Positions 7,729-16,704 of a stretch of DNA of 64,000 bases are shown piece after piece; the stretch's first letter is position 1, and each line of letters begins with the position of its first letter. The position numbers and the translations under genes are program-made. The notes under the pieces were generated by a model. It had not been told where the DNA came from, made no database searches, and was given only the letters and a program-made list of their open reading frames with translations. The DNA comes from Bacteroidota bacterium (lineage in GTDB: Bacteria; Bacteroidota; Bacteroidia; Flavobacteriales; Weeksellaceae): NCBI GenBank assembly GCA_023423715.1, contig JAFAFC010000032.1, positions 59,321 to 123,320 on the forward strand. The letters are read 5' to 3'.

Positions 7729-8304
7729 ATGAAAAACCTTTGTATACTTTTAACTATCTTTTTAATCGCAGTTTCTTGTAAAGCGCAACAAACCTATCCA
7801 TTATCTACTCCCTATTTTGAAGTACCAACAAACTCTTATATGAAAGATACGAACAATGAATTGGATAAATTTATTGGTACATGGGCAACAACTTATGAAA
7901 ACAAAACAATAACGTTCAACTTGGTTAAAAATGTAAAAAAATACTTTAATGATTCAATTGATAAGTACTACCGCGATACCATAGAAATGACATTTACTGT
8001 AAAAAATGCAAATGGAATGATCCTTCAAAGTACCATTCAAAAAATAAATACTGATGGAACAAAATACCATGTAATAAATAGTAAAACAGTCCAAAATAAT
8101 GGCAAGACTTTAAGTTTGTATTACAACGGAACAAATTGCGGTGTAGGATGGGGTTCAATTATGCTTACCCAATTAAGTCCTACTCAATTAAGTTGGAGCT
8201 ATAGTCCAAACGGTTCAATATTTATAGGTGATGAGTGTCCATCAAATTTGGACACCAATATATACTTGCCTGTAACCGACACTTTAGTTTTCACAAAACA
8301 ATAA
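7729..8304 (+). CDS. DUF6705-type lipoprotein
   Basis: 191 residues. The signal peptide MKNLCILLTIFLIAVSCKAQQ carries a lipobox-like VSC, so lipidation at Cys17 is likely. The conserved start of the mature domain 'NNELDKFIGTW' is followed by a beta-rich lipocalin-like pattern (TGTW-type opening, 'LSLYYNG', 'DTLVFTKQ'). I place it in the flavobacterial DUF6705 group from memory of that N-terminal motif. The function is unknown; the fold suggests binding of a small hydrophobic ligand. It has a strong terminator directly downstream and appears monocistronic. Confidence 0.6.
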   Translation: MKNLCILLTIFLIAVSCKAQQTYPLSTPYFEVPTNSYMKDTNNELDKFIGTWATTYENKTITFNLVKNVKKYFNDSIDKYYRDTIEMTFTVKNANGMILQSTIQKINTDGTKYHVINSKTVQNNGKTLSLYYNGTNCGVGWGSIMLTQLSPTQLSWSYSPNGSIFIGDECPSNLDTNIYLPVTDTLVFTKQ

Positions 8305-8313
8305 ATAAAAAGC

Positions 8314-8346
8314 CTCCTCACTACAAAACTAGTGAGGAGTTTTTTT
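8314..8346 (+). terminator. Rho-independent terminator
   Basis: A perfect 10-bp stem (CTCCTCACTA at 8314-8323 with TAGTGAGGAG at 8330-8339), a 6-nt loop and a run of seven T. It ends the lipoprotein transcript. Confidence 0.9.
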
Positions 8347-8364
8347 GTTCTTCAACTCACGAAT

Positions 8365-8398
8365 TTGTCATACCGAAAAAGTATTTTATGTACCTTTG
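8365..8398 (+). promoter_or_regulatory. Complete promoter: TTG (8365-8367) and TACCTTTG (8391-8398)
   Basis: The -33 TTG and -7 TACCTTTG are 23 nt apart, within the Bacteroidota range. The -7 box ends 3 nt before the ATG at 8402, so the mRNA should be leaderless. Confidence 0.6.
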
Positions 8399-8401
8399 AG
8401 T

Positions 8402-9031
8402 ATGCATTATATTGAAGCTTTACAAAGCAGATATTCGGTAAAAAAATTCGATAAAGTTCAGAAGATAGCAACGGAAAAACTCAATTCTATTTTAGAAGCG
8501 GGGAAACTTTCGGCGAGTTCTTTGGGCTTGCAACCGTATAAAATTTGGGTTGTCGAGAGTCCAGAAATCAAAGAAAAACTGATTCCTGCGTTTTACAATC
8601 CGTCCCAAATAAGTACGTGCTCGCACCTTATCGTACTCATCACAAAAAAGAATATTGAACAAAATTATGTGGATGGATATTTCCGCCACATTGAAGAAGT
8701 GCGTAATGTTTCCGCCGAGAGTTTAGAACTTTTCAGAAACAGCATTGATACCTATGTTCACCACCTAAAAGATGAGTCAACAGAGCATTGGGCTGAAAAA
8801 CAAGCGTATATTGTTTTGGGAACTTTGATGATGGCGGCGGCTCAAGAAGGTGTAGACACTTGTCCGATGGAAGGTTTTCGACACGATATTCTCAGTTCGG
8901 TCTTAAATTTGGATACCGAAACGGAGAAAGTTTCCGTTACTTTGGCTTTGGGCTATCGTTCGCCAGAAGATCATTTTCAGAATTTGAAAAAAGTGCGCAA
9001 ACCGAACGAAAAACTTTATAAATTTTTATAA
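8402..9031 (+). CDS. NAD(P)H-dependent FMN oxidoreductase, nitroreductase family
   Basis: 209 residues. The N-terminal 'ALQSRYSVKKFD' is the FMN-phosphate-binding motif of NfsB-like nitroreductases (R-x-S-x-[KR]-x-[FY]). Further motifs are 'ILEAGKLSASSLGLQPYKIWVV' (first helices and flavin contact), 'MAAAQEGVDTCPMEGF' and the C-terminal 'VTLALGYRS'. Members are homodimeric flavoenzymes that reduce nitroaromatics, quinones or dihydropteridine using NAD(P)H. The frame also runs up to a TTG at 8345, but that lies in a terminator T-tract; ATG 8402 follows the promoter. nadB starts 18 nt after the stop, so the three genes may be one NAD-related transcript. Confidence 0.9.
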   Translation: MHYIEALQSRYSVKKFDKVQKIATEKLNSILEAGKLSASSLGLQPYKIWVVESPEIKEKLIPAFYNPSQISTCSHLIVLITKKNIEQNYVDGYFRHIEEVRNVSAESLELFRNSIDTYVHHLKDESTEHWAEKQAYIVLGTLMMAAAQEGVDTCPMEGFRHDILSSVLNLDTETEKVSVTLALGYRSPEDHFQNLKKVRKPNEKLYKFL

Positions 9032-9049
9032 ATTATAAACATCAAATTC

Positions 9050-10651
9050 ATGATAAAAGCAGATGTTTTAGTAATTGGCTCCGGGATTTCGGGTTTATCG
9101 TATGCCATTAAGATTTCCGAGAAAATGCCCGAAGCAAAAATCATCATCGTAACCAAATCCGATGAAGACGAAAGCAATACCAAATACGCTCAAGGTGGAC
9201 TTGCCGTGGTTACGGACTTCGACAATGATAATTTTCAAAAGCATATTGACGATACCATGCGTGCCGGTGATGGCGAAAACAACCGCGATATTGTAGAAAT
9301 GGTTGTTAAAGAAGGACCACATCGTTTTCAGGAATTAATAGATTGGGGAACTCAGTTCGACAAAGGTCAAAATGGCGATTACAAACTCGGAAGAGAAGGA
9401 GGCCACACCGAAAATCGCATTGTTCATCATAAAGATATTACAGGTTTTGAAATTGAACGTGCTCTTTTGGAAACTGCCAATAAATCAGCCAACATCGAAA
9501 TCCTAGATCATCATTACGTCATTGATTTGATCACGCAGCACCACGTTCCAGGAAAACCAAAAAACTACGATAACGTACACTGTTACGGAGCGTATATTAT
9601 GGATGAGCGAACTAAAGAAATAAAAAAAATCACAGCTAAAATAACCTTGGTAGCAACGGGTGGCGCTGGACATGTTTATAAAAACTCGACTAACCCAATT
9701 ATTGCAACCGGCGACGGAATAGCCTTTGTTCATCGAGCTCGAGGCAAGGTTTCCAACATGCAATATTATCAATTTCATCCCACGGCATTGTATTCGAAGC
9801 GAGATGGAATGTTATTTTTGATTTCCGAAGCCGTTCGTGGTGATGGTGCCAAATTGAGAACGAAAGACGGAAAGCCTTTCATGCAGAAATACGATGAACG
9901 TGAGGAATTAGCTTCCCGCGATATCGTCGCACGAGCGATTGACAACGAAATGAAAATTTCAGGTGACGAATATGTTGGTTTGGATTGCCGCGAAATGGAT
10001 CAAGAAAAATTCAAAGAACATTTCCCGAACATCTATCAGAAGTGTTTGGATGAAGGAATAGATCCTTTCAAACAGCTGATTCCCGTAGTTCCAGCTTGCC
10101 ATTATTTGATGGGTGGAATCAACGTTGATAAAGACGGTCAATCGTCCATAAAAAACCTTTTCGCCGTCGGTGAATGCACCAATTCGGGATTGCATGGCGC
10201 TAATAGATTAGCTTCAAATTCTCTTTTAGAAGGTTTGGTTTTTGGTCATAACGCGGCGATAAAAACGGTAGAACTTCTTCAAGAAAATCAATTTAATTTT
10301 GATGATTTAAAAGCCATCCCTGAATGGAATGAAGAAGGAATGAAGTTGATGGATGAATTGGTTTTGGTTACCTATCTTCGAAAGCAACTTCAAGAAATGA
10401 TGAGCGATTTGGTTGGGATTGTACGAAGCAATTCTCGTCTTAAACTAGCTCAGAAAAAACAACGTGAAATCTACGAAGCTGTAACAGAATTGTATAATTA
10501 TTCTTTACTTTCACCACAACTTTCCGAATTGAGAAACTTGGTGAATGTCTCATATTTAATTATCAAGCATTCGCTTCAAATGAAAGAAAATAAAGGCGCT
10601 TTTTACAATAAGGACCTTGCAAAAAAACCATTAATTAGTAACTCCAAATAA
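9050..10651 (+). CDS. nadB: L-aspartate oxidase
   Basis: 533 residues, standard length. The FAD-binding GSGISG is at 10-15. It is followed by 'YAQGGLAVV', the active-site region 'MQYYQFHPTALY', 'SEAVRGDGAKL', and 'LMGGINVDKDGQSSIKNLFAVGECTNSGLHGANRLASNSLLEG', all typical of NadB in the succinate dehydrogenase flavoprotein family. It oxidises L-aspartate to iminoaspartate, the first step of de novo NAD synthesis; NadA then makes quinolinate. nadC follows 7 nt downstream. nadA is not in this window. Confidence 0.96.
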   Translation: MIKADVLVIGSGISGLSYAIKISEKMPEAKIIIVTKSDEDESNTKYAQGGLAVVTDFDNDNFQKHIDDTMRAGDGENNRDIVEMVVKEGPHRFQELIDWGTQFDKGQNGDYKLGREGGHTENRIVHHKDITGFEIERALLETANKSANIEILDHHYVIDLITQHHVPGKPKNYDNVHCYGAYIMDERTKEIKKITAKITLVATGGAGHVYKNSTNPIIATGDGIAFVHRARGKVSNMQYYQFHPTALYSKRDGMLFLISEAVRGDGAKLRTKDGKPFMQKYDEREELASRDIVARAIDNEMKISGDEYVGLDCREMDQEKFKEHFPNIYQKCLDEGIDPFKQLIPVVPACHYLMGGINVDKDGQSSIKNLFAVGECTNSGLHGANRLASNSLLEGLVFGHNAAIKTVELLQENQFNFDDLKAIPEWNEEGMKLMDELVLVTYLRKQLQEMMSDLVGIVRSNSRLKLAQKKQREIYEAVTELYNYSLLSPQLSELRNLVNVSYLIIKHSLQMKENKGAFYNKDLAKKPLISNSK

Positions 10652-10658
10652 AACAGCA

Positions 10659-11519
10659 ATGAAACGACCTTCCTATGTGACCGAAAAAGCGTTAAAAACG
10701 TTTATTAAATCTGCTTTAGAAGAAGACATTCATTCGGGCGATCACTCGACGCTTTCCACAATACCGAAAGATTTAGTTCAAACTGCAAAATTATTGGTAA
10801 AAGAAGATTGCGTACTTGCTGGAGTAGAATTAGCGGAGATTATTTTCAAAACATTTGACAAAGAAATGAGTCTTGAAATAAAAATTCAGGACGGTACCGT
10901 TGCAAAAAAAGGCGATATAGCATTTTTAGTTACTGGAAAAGCACAATCGATCTTGCAAACAGAACGTCTAGTTTTGAATTGTATGCAACGTATGAGCGGC
11001 ATCGCAACCATGACGCACGACTGGGATTCTAGATTAATTGGTACAAAAACGAAACTTTTAGATACTCGAAAAACAACACCTAATTTTAGAATTTGTGAAA
11101 AATGGGCTGTAGCTATTGGTGGCGGAACCAATCACAGATACGGTTTGTACGACATGATTATGTTGAAAGACAACCATATTGATTTCAACGGAAGCATAAC
11201 AGCGGCCGTAAAAATGGCTAAAGCCTATATTAAAGAGAAGAAACTCAAATTAAAAATTGAAGTGGAAACTCGAAATCTCGCTCAAGTTGAAGAAGCCTTG
11301 AAAGCAAATGTAGACCGAATCATGCTAGACAACATGGATGTTCCAACCATGAAACAAGCCGTACAATTGATCCAGGGAAAATGCGAATCGGAAGCTTCTG
11401 GTGGAATAACTCGAGATATGCTTAATGAGATCGCACAAACTGGAGTTACCTATATTTCGGCTGGCGCGATCACCCATTCTGCTCAAAATATTGATCTAAG
11501 CCTAAAAGCGGTCAACTAG
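10659..11519 (+). CDS. nadC: Nicotinate-nucleotide pyrophosphorylase (quinolinate phosphoribosyltransferase)
   Basis: 286 residues. The motifs 'EEDIHSGDHST', 'NCMQRMSGIAT', 'DTRKTTPNFR', 'GGGTNHRYGLYDMIMLKDNH', 'EVETRNLAQVEEAL' and 'ASGGI' near the C-terminus are those of NadC and contact quinolinate and PRPP. It converts quinolinate and PRPP to nicotinate mononucleotide. It sits 7 nt after nadB, almost certainly in the same operon. No terminator is obvious after it. Confidence 0.96.
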   Translation: MKRPSYVTEKALKTFIKSALEEDIHSGDHSTLSTIPKDLVQTAKLLVKEDCVLAGVELAEIIFKTFDKEMSLEIKIQDGTVAKKGDIAFLVTGKAQSILQTERLVLNCMQRMSGIATMTHDWDSRLIGTKTKLLDTRKTTPNFRICEKWAVAIGGGTNHRYGLYDMIMLKDNHIDFNGSITAAVKMAKAYIKEKKLKLKIEVETRNLAQVEEALKANVDRIMLDNMDVPTMKQAVQLIQGKCESEASGGITRDMLNEIAQTGVTYISAGAITHSAQNIDLSLKAVN

Positions 11520-11765
11520 AAAAATAAATTCACTTTATTTTCACCATTATGTTAAGATTTTAGGAAAATATTTAGCATAAATTTGACCTTCCTCAACTCG
11601 ATTTGATTATATTTTTTGTATATGTAGAAAATAAGTTAATATTTAACTCGCTGAAAAACAATTTTTTACATCCGCTATGTAAAACTTTGTAAAATTAACA
11701 TATACTTAACAAAGAGTTAATATAAATTGCCGACTTTTGCAAAAAATATCTTAATCTAAAGAGTA

Positions 11766-14700
11766 ATGAGAAAAACATTAATTCTAGCAATTCTTTTAAC
11801 AGGATGCTTTACAGTTTCTGCACAGGTGACAACCAGTGGTGTACAAGGGGTAATTACCTCGGCTGCAGGTGGAACAGTAAAAGCGACGCATATGCCAACA
11901 GGAACGGTATATACGGGAACGGTAAACTCTTCTGGGAGTTTCACTCTATCAAACATGAGAGTTGGTGGTCCTTACAAAATCGAAATCACGAAAGGTAATG
12001 GACAACCAGAAGTTTTTGATGATGTTTATTTAGAACTAGGACAGCCATTCGTAGTAAACCAAAAAGATAACGTTAAAACAACGGAAATCTCTGAAGTTGT
12101 TATCTCTGGTGGTCGTGGTAAAACAAACACCAACAAAACTGGAGCTGCAACGAACGTTGGACAAAAACAAATCCAAGAGTTACCACAAACTTCTAGAAGT
12201 ATTACAGAATTCACGAGATTAACGCCACAAGCAAACGGAAACTCTTTTGCTGGTAGAGATGCTCGTTACAACAACCTTCAAATTGATGGTGCAAACTTCA
12301 ACAATGGTTTTGGATTAAGCTCTAACCCACTTCCAGGTGGTGGAACGTCTCAGCCAATTTCTTTGGATGCAATCCAAGAGATTTCTGTGAACATTGCGCC
12401 ATTTGACGTTACTCAATCTGGTTTTACAGGTGCTGGGATCAACGCAGTAACTAAATCAGGGACAAACAAATTCCACGGATCTCTTTATGGTTATTATACA
12501 GGTAAAGAATTGAATGGTTGGAAAATCAACGGAAACAAGCTTGATAAATATACAGGTGCTAAAATGACCAACGGTCTTACAGTTGGTGGACCACTAATTA
12601 AGAACAAATTGTTCTTCTTCGTTAGTGGTGAAAGAGAAGTTGCAACAGGAGCAAATGCTTCAGGAGCAAACCTTTGGAAAGCATCTCAAAACGGTGTTGC
12701 TGATGCAGCAAACAACGTAACTAGCGTAAAAGAATCTGATCTTATCGCAGTGAGAAATCACCTAATCAATGTTTGGGGTTACGATCCAGGAAGATACCAA
12801 GGTTATGCTGATAACGCAGAACAAATTGGTGACAAATTCTTAGCTCGTTTAGACTGGAACATTAATGATAAGCATAAATTAGCGATTCGTTACAACATGC
12901 TTAAAGCAACGTCTAACTCTGTAGCAAACGGAACTTCAGGACCAAGCCCAAGATCTTCTTGGAACCGTGTTTCTGATAAAGCGATGACTTTCGAAAATGG
13001 TAACTACGGTTTCGAAAACAACGTACAATCGGTTACTGCCGAATTAAACTCAACGTTTAATAGCCGTTTATCGAATAAATTCTTATTCACGTACTCTCAA
13101 ATCCAAGATAAAAGAACAACTCCAAATGGAAACTTATTCCCATTTGTTGATATCTGGAACGGATCTGACACAGGTGGTAACTACATCAGTTTTGGTACGG
13201 AGTTATTCTCATATTTGAACGATGTAATCAATGATAACTATTCATTCACAAACAACTTAACATATAGCGCTGGTAAGCACACGTTAACTGGAGGGGTTGC
13301 ATTTGATCTTCAAAAATTCGGAAACTCCTATACACGTATGGGAACTGGATACTACAGATATAAGTCTGTTGAAGATTTCTTGAAAACAGGAACTCCAAAT
13401 GAAGTAGCACCAATCATGTACGGTATTACTTATCCATATGCTGGTCAAGACACGTATTCAAGAATTAACTTTGGTTTAGCATCTGCTTATATCCAAGATA
13501 GATTCAACGTTTCTGATAGATTTAACTTTACTTTAGGTTTAAGAGCAGAATTACCTCTTTACTTAAATGATTTAACTCCAAACCCATCTATCGATGCTTT
13601 AGAGCTTTTGGATAGCAAAGGAAACCCTACACATTACAATTCTGGAAAATGGCCAAACTCTAAAGTAATGCTTTCTCCAAGATTTGGATTCAACTATGAC
13701 GTTATGGGAGACCGTAGCTTAATCATTAGAGGGGGAACAGGTATCTTTACAGGACGTGTACCATTTGTATGGTTAACGAACATGCCTACAAATGCTGGGG
13801 TATTGCAAAATACTATTGAACCAGGAAGTTATGCAGCTGTTGCACCTTGGATTAACCAAATTAAATTCCAAGGGAACGATATCTACCACTATGTAAACAA
13901 TCCAGTTTATTATACAGACGCACAAGGTAACAAAGTAACACCATTCATTAGCAATCCTAAAGAAGGAGCTCCTTCTTCATTTGCTTTAGTTGATGAAAAC
14001 TTCAAAATGCCTTCAGTTTGGAGATCAAGCTTAGGAATTGACTACAAAATCCCAAGTACTCCATTAACATTCACAACAGATTTAATCTACACTCAAGATG
14101 TTAATGCGATTTTCCAGTACGGAGCTAACAGAAAAACTCCAACTGAAAAAATGCAAAACGGAACAAGAGATTACTATGCAAACTCTGCAGCGTATACGTA
14201 TAACAACAAAATTGGCGCAAACAGTGCTACAGTACTTACCAATACAGATGTTAAAGGGTATGCATTCTCTGCAACTGCTGGTTTCAACTTGAGTAACTGG
14301 AAAGGTCTTTCAGGATCTGTATTCTATACGTACTCTGAAGCAAAAGAAGTTACAGCTAACGCAGGATCTAGTGCATCATCTGCATGGTCTGGATCTCTTA
14401 CTGTAAACTCTCCAAACGAGCAAATTAAAAATATCTCTAACTTCTCAGTTCCACACAGAGTTGTTGCTAACTTAAGCTACAATATCAAGAATACAAGTAT
14501 CGGTATTTACTATTCTGGAGCTAATCAAGGAAGATATTCTTACTACTACTCTAACGACGTAAACGGTGATGGTATCGCGAATGACCTAATGTATATCCCA
14601 GGAAGTTCAGAAACAGTTAAGTTTGCTGATATCAAATCTGGTAACACCGTATTGTTCACGGCAGCTCAACAAAGAGAAGCTTTCGATCAATTCATTAAAG

Positions 14701-15068
14701 ATAATGACTTAGAGAAATACAGAGGAAAAGTAACTCCACGTAACGCATTCTTGATGCCATGGGCAAATAGATTTGATGTTCGTATCAGCCAGACGTTATT
14801 CAAAGACATGGCTACGAAAGGAGACAAAGTTGCTATTTCATTAGACTTCATCAACTTCGGAAACTTATTGAACTCGAAGTGGGGTATCCAAGATTATATG
14901 GTAAGTTCTTACGGAGCTGCTGTATTAGGAAGATCAGGAAATGTTTCTCCGGATCCAACATTCACAATGTTGCGTGATGGTAACAACCTAGTTTCTAAAC
15001 CATATAGACCAGCAAGTACAACTTCTACGACTTGGTCTGCTATGCTAGGATTCAAATATTCTTTCTAA
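11766..15068 (+). CDS. Oar-like TonB-dependent receptor with carboxypeptidase-regulatory N-domain
   Basis: 1100 residues. A signal peptide (MRKTLILAILLTGCFTVSAQ) is followed by a CarboxypepD-regulatory beta-sandwich (about 25-95, 'GGTVKATHMPTGTVYTGTVNSSGSFTLSNMRVGGPY'). Next is a plug domain ('LPQTSRSITEFTRLTPQ', 'RDARYNNLQIDGANFNNGFG', 'AIQEISVNIAPFDVTQSGFTGAGINAVTKSGTN'). A large barrel follows, with repeated 'NYS', 'YIQDRF' and 'RPGFG' strands, ending in an aromatic residue (GFKYSF). This layout matches Oar/OmpA-related outer-membrane receptors abundant in Bacteroidota. The substrate is unknown. A strong terminator follows. The 246-nt upstream region is AT-rich and non-coding; it holds a near-consensus GACTTTTG at the -7 position. 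Confidence 0.88.
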   Translation: MRKTLILAILLTGCFTVSAQVTTSGVQGVITSAAGGTVKATHMPTGTVYTGTVNSSGSFTLSNMRVGGPYKIEITKGNGQPEVFDDVYLELGQPFVVNQKDNVKTTEISEVVISGGRGKTNTNKTGAATNVGQKQIQELPQTSRSITEFTRLTPQANGNSFAGRDARYNNLQIDGANFNNGFGLSSNPLPGGGTSQPISLDAIQEISVNIAPFDVTQSGFTGAGINAVTKSGTNKFHGSLYGYYTGKELNGWKINGNKLDKYTGAKMTNGLTVGGPLIKNKLFFFVSGEREVATGANASGANLWKASQNGVADAANNVTSVKESDLIAVRNHLINVWGYDPGRYQGYADNAEQIGDKFLARLDWNINDKHKLAIRYNMLKATSNSVANGTSGPSPRSSWNRVSDKAMTFENGNYGFENNVQSVTAELNSTFNSRLSNKFLFTYSQIQDKRTTPNGNLFPFVDIWNGSDTGGNYISFGTELFSYLNDVINDNYSFTNNLTYSAGKHTLTGGVAFDLQKFGNSYTRMGTGYYRYKSVEDFLKTGTPNEVAPIMYGITYPYAGQDTYSRINFGLASAYIQDRFNVSDRFNFTLGLRAELPLYLNDLTPNPSIDALELLDSKGNPTHYNSGKWPNSKVMLSPRFGFNYDVMGDRSLIIRGGTGIFTGRVPFVWLTNMPTNAGVLQNTIEPGSYAAVAPWINQIKFQGNDIYHYVNNPVYYTDAQGNKVTPFISNPKEGAPSSFALVDENFKMPSVWRSSLGIDYKIPSTPLTFTTDLIYTQDVNAIFQYGANRKTPTEKMQNGTRDYYANSAAYTYNNKIGANSATVLTNTDVKGYAFSATAGFNLSNWKGLSGSVFYTYSEAKEVTANAGSSASSAWSGSLTVNSPNEQIKNISNFSVPHRVVANLSYNIKNTSIGIYYSGANQGRYSYYYSNDVNGDGIANDLMYIPGSSETVKFADIKSGNTVLFTAAQQREAFDQFIKDNDLEKYRGKVTPRNAFLMPWANRFDVRISQTLFKDMATKGDKVAISLDFINFGNLLNSKWGIQDYMVSSYGAAVLGRSGNVSPDPTFTMLRDGNNLVSKPYRPASTTSTTWSAMLGFKYSF

Positions 15069-15095
15069 TATTAATAAATACCTAGAAATATCAAA

Positions 15096-15122
15096 ATCCC
15101 GACCTAGAGTCGGGATTTTTTA
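15096..15122 (+). terminator. Rho-independent terminator after the Oar-like gene
   Basis: A perfect 10-bp stem (AAATCCCGAC at 15096-15105 with GTCGGGATTT at 15111-15120), a 5-nt loop and a T-run. Confidence 0.9.
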
Positions 15123-15130
15123 TATCTTTG
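15123..15130 (+). promoter_or_regulatory. -7 box (TATCTTTG)
   Basis: A perfect TAnnTTTG box 17 nt before the ATG at 15148, immediately behind the Oar terminator. It should drive the membrane protein and probably asd. Confidence 0.5.
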
Positions 15131-15147
15131 CTAATCAAATTTTTGAT

Positions 15148-15594
15148 ATGGACGTACACAACATTTTTATTCAAGCACACAGAGGATTCGCGTATTTAGA
15201 AATCCTTCTCGTAGTCGTATTTTTAGTTTCTTTGCTAATCGTTATGTTTGGCTATTCAGGAAACATTAGCAAATTGCTAAGAAAGTCAACGTTATTTACC
15301 ATGATTTTCTTCCACATCCAATTTATCGTTGGGGCAATTATGCTATTTGCAACTTCTGCGTTTACGGATATTATTTCGTCGCAAGGAATGGGCGCTATTA
15401 TGAAGAATTCAGATTTGCGATTCACATATATTGAGCATCCATTTTCGATGCTTATCGCTGCTGTTTTAATGACAGTAATCAACAAAAAAGTAAAAAGCAA
15501 TGAGAAACTAAGCATGGGTGTATTTATTCTTGCAATAGTAGCTTTAGCTTTATTCGGATACGCTTTGCCATGGGCAAGGTTATTTAACTCTTAA
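15148..15594 (+). CDS. Four-helix membrane protein with conserved histidines
   Basis: 148 residues with four hydrophobic segments: about 17-38, 48-68, 88-108 and 122-140. Histidines sit near the membrane in 'QAHRGFAYLEI' (H11), 'MIFFHIQFIVGAI' (H56) and 'TYIEHPFSMLI' (H95). This arrangement resembles small b-type-haem membrane proteins (cytochrome b561/CopD-like), so haem or metal binding is possible; that is inference. Flavobacterial homologues are usually labelled hypothetical. asd starts 27 nt downstream in the same direction. Confidence 0.6.
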   Translation: MDVHNIFIQAHRGFAYLEILLVVVFLVSLLIVMFGYSGNISKLLRKSTLFTMIFFHIQFIVGAIMLFATSAFTDIISSQGMGAIMKNSDLRFTYIEHPFSMLIAAVLMTVINKKVKSNEKLSMGVFILAIVALALFGYALPWARLFNS

Positions 15595-15621
15595 AAAACA
15601 ATTTTAAACAATCCAAAATCA

Positions 15622-16632
15622 ATGAAAGTAGCAGTCGTAGGCGCCACCGGAATGGTAGGCCAAGTGATGTTGAAAGTTCTTGAAGAACGCAATTTTCCAG
15701 TAACAGAATTAATTCCAGTAGCATCTGAAAAATCTGTAGGTAAGAAGGTGAAATTCAAGGATAAGGAATTCAGTATCGTAGCTATGCAAACTGCTATTGA
15801 CATGAAACCAGAAATCGCTATTTTTTCGGCTGGTGGAGACACATCTTTGACTTGGGCTCCCAAGTTTGCAGAAGCAGGTTCTTTCGTTATCGATAACTCT
15901 TCGGCTTGGAGAATGGACCCTACTAAGAAATTGGTAGTTCCTGAAATCAACGCGAAAGAAATCGGTGCTGATGATAAAATTATTGCCAATCCAAATTGTT
16001 CAACAATTCAGTTGGTTATGGTTTTGAATCCGCTTCATAAGAAATACAAACTGAAAAGAGTGGTTGTTTCTACCTACCAATCCGTTACAGGAACAGGAAA
16101 AGATGCTGTTGATCAATTAAACAACGAAACGTCAGTTGCTGTAAATGGTGGAGACAAAGAAGCAATCAACAAAGTTTATCCGTATGAAATCTTCAAAAAT
16201 GCATTGCCTCAATGTGATGTTTTTGACGATATGGATTACACCAAAGAAGAGCTTAAATTGATGAAAGAACCGAAGAAAATCATGTCGGATGATTCTTTCC
16301 AATTAACGGCGACGGCGGTGAGAGTTCCCGTACAAGGCGGTCACTCGGAAAGTGTAAATATCGAATTCGAAAACGATTTTGATTTAGCCGAAGTTCGTCA
16401 GATTTTAGCCAATACACCTGGTGTTGTGGTTCAAGATGATGTACAAAACAAAATCTACCCAATGCCTTTGTATTCCGAAGGAAAAGATGAAGTTTTCGTT
16501 GGAAGAATCCGAAGAGATCCTTCGCAAGCCAAAACTTTAAACTGTTGGATTGTTGCTGATAACTTAAGAAAAGGCGCGGCGACAAACGCCGTACAAATCG
16601 CCGAATATTTGGTTAACAATAAATTAGTATAA
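15622..16632 (+). CDS. asd: Aspartate-semialdehyde dehydrogenase
   Basis: 336 residues. NADP-binding GATGMVG is at 7-13 and 'IDNSSAWRMD' contacts substrate phosphate. The catalytic cysteine is C126 in NPNCSTIQ. The C-terminal 'RVPVQGGHSESVNIEFE' carries the conserved Arg and catalytic His. It reduces aspartyl-4-phosphate to aspartate semialdehyde for lysine, diaminopimelate, threonine and methionine synthesis. A strong terminator follows 4 nt after the stop. Confidence 0.96.
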   Translation: MKVAVVGATGMVGQVMLKVLEERNFPVTELIPVASEKSVGKKVKFKDKEFSIVAMQTAIDMKPEIAIFSAGGDTSLTWAPKFAEAGSFVIDNSSAWRMDPTKKLVVPEINAKEIGADDKIIANPNCSTIQLVMVLNPLHKKYKLKRVVVSTYQSVTGTGKDAVDQLNNETSVAVNGGDKEAINKVYPYEIFKNALPQCDVFDDMDYTKEELKLMKEPKKIMSDDSFQLTATAVRVPVQGGHSESVNIEFENDFDLAEVRQILANTPGVVVQDDVQNKIYPMPLYSEGKDEVFVGRIRRDPSQAKTLNCWIVADNLRKGAATNAVQIAEYLVNNKLV

Positions 16633-16636
16633 AACG

Positions 16637-16664
16637 AAATGCTCACTTAGGTGAGCATTTTTTT
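16637..16664 (+). terminator. Rho-independent terminator after asd
   Basis: A perfect 10-bp stem (AAATGCTCAC at 16637-16646 with GTGAGCATTT at 16651-16660), TTAG loop and T7 tract. It rules out the upstream GTG at 16651 as the start of the next gene. Confidence 0.92.
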
Positions 16665-16704
16665 ATTAGACACTTCAAACATTTACCCTTTTAAACTCAA
16701 AACA

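Noticed and set aside
8345..8401. TTG-initiated extension of the nitroreductase
   Set aside because: It starts in a terminator T-tract and contains the promoter boxes of the gene.
16651..16704. GTG-initiated N-terminal extension of the cation transporter
   Set aside because: The GTG lies inside the asd terminator stem and the added residues are not family-like; ATG 16705 is better.
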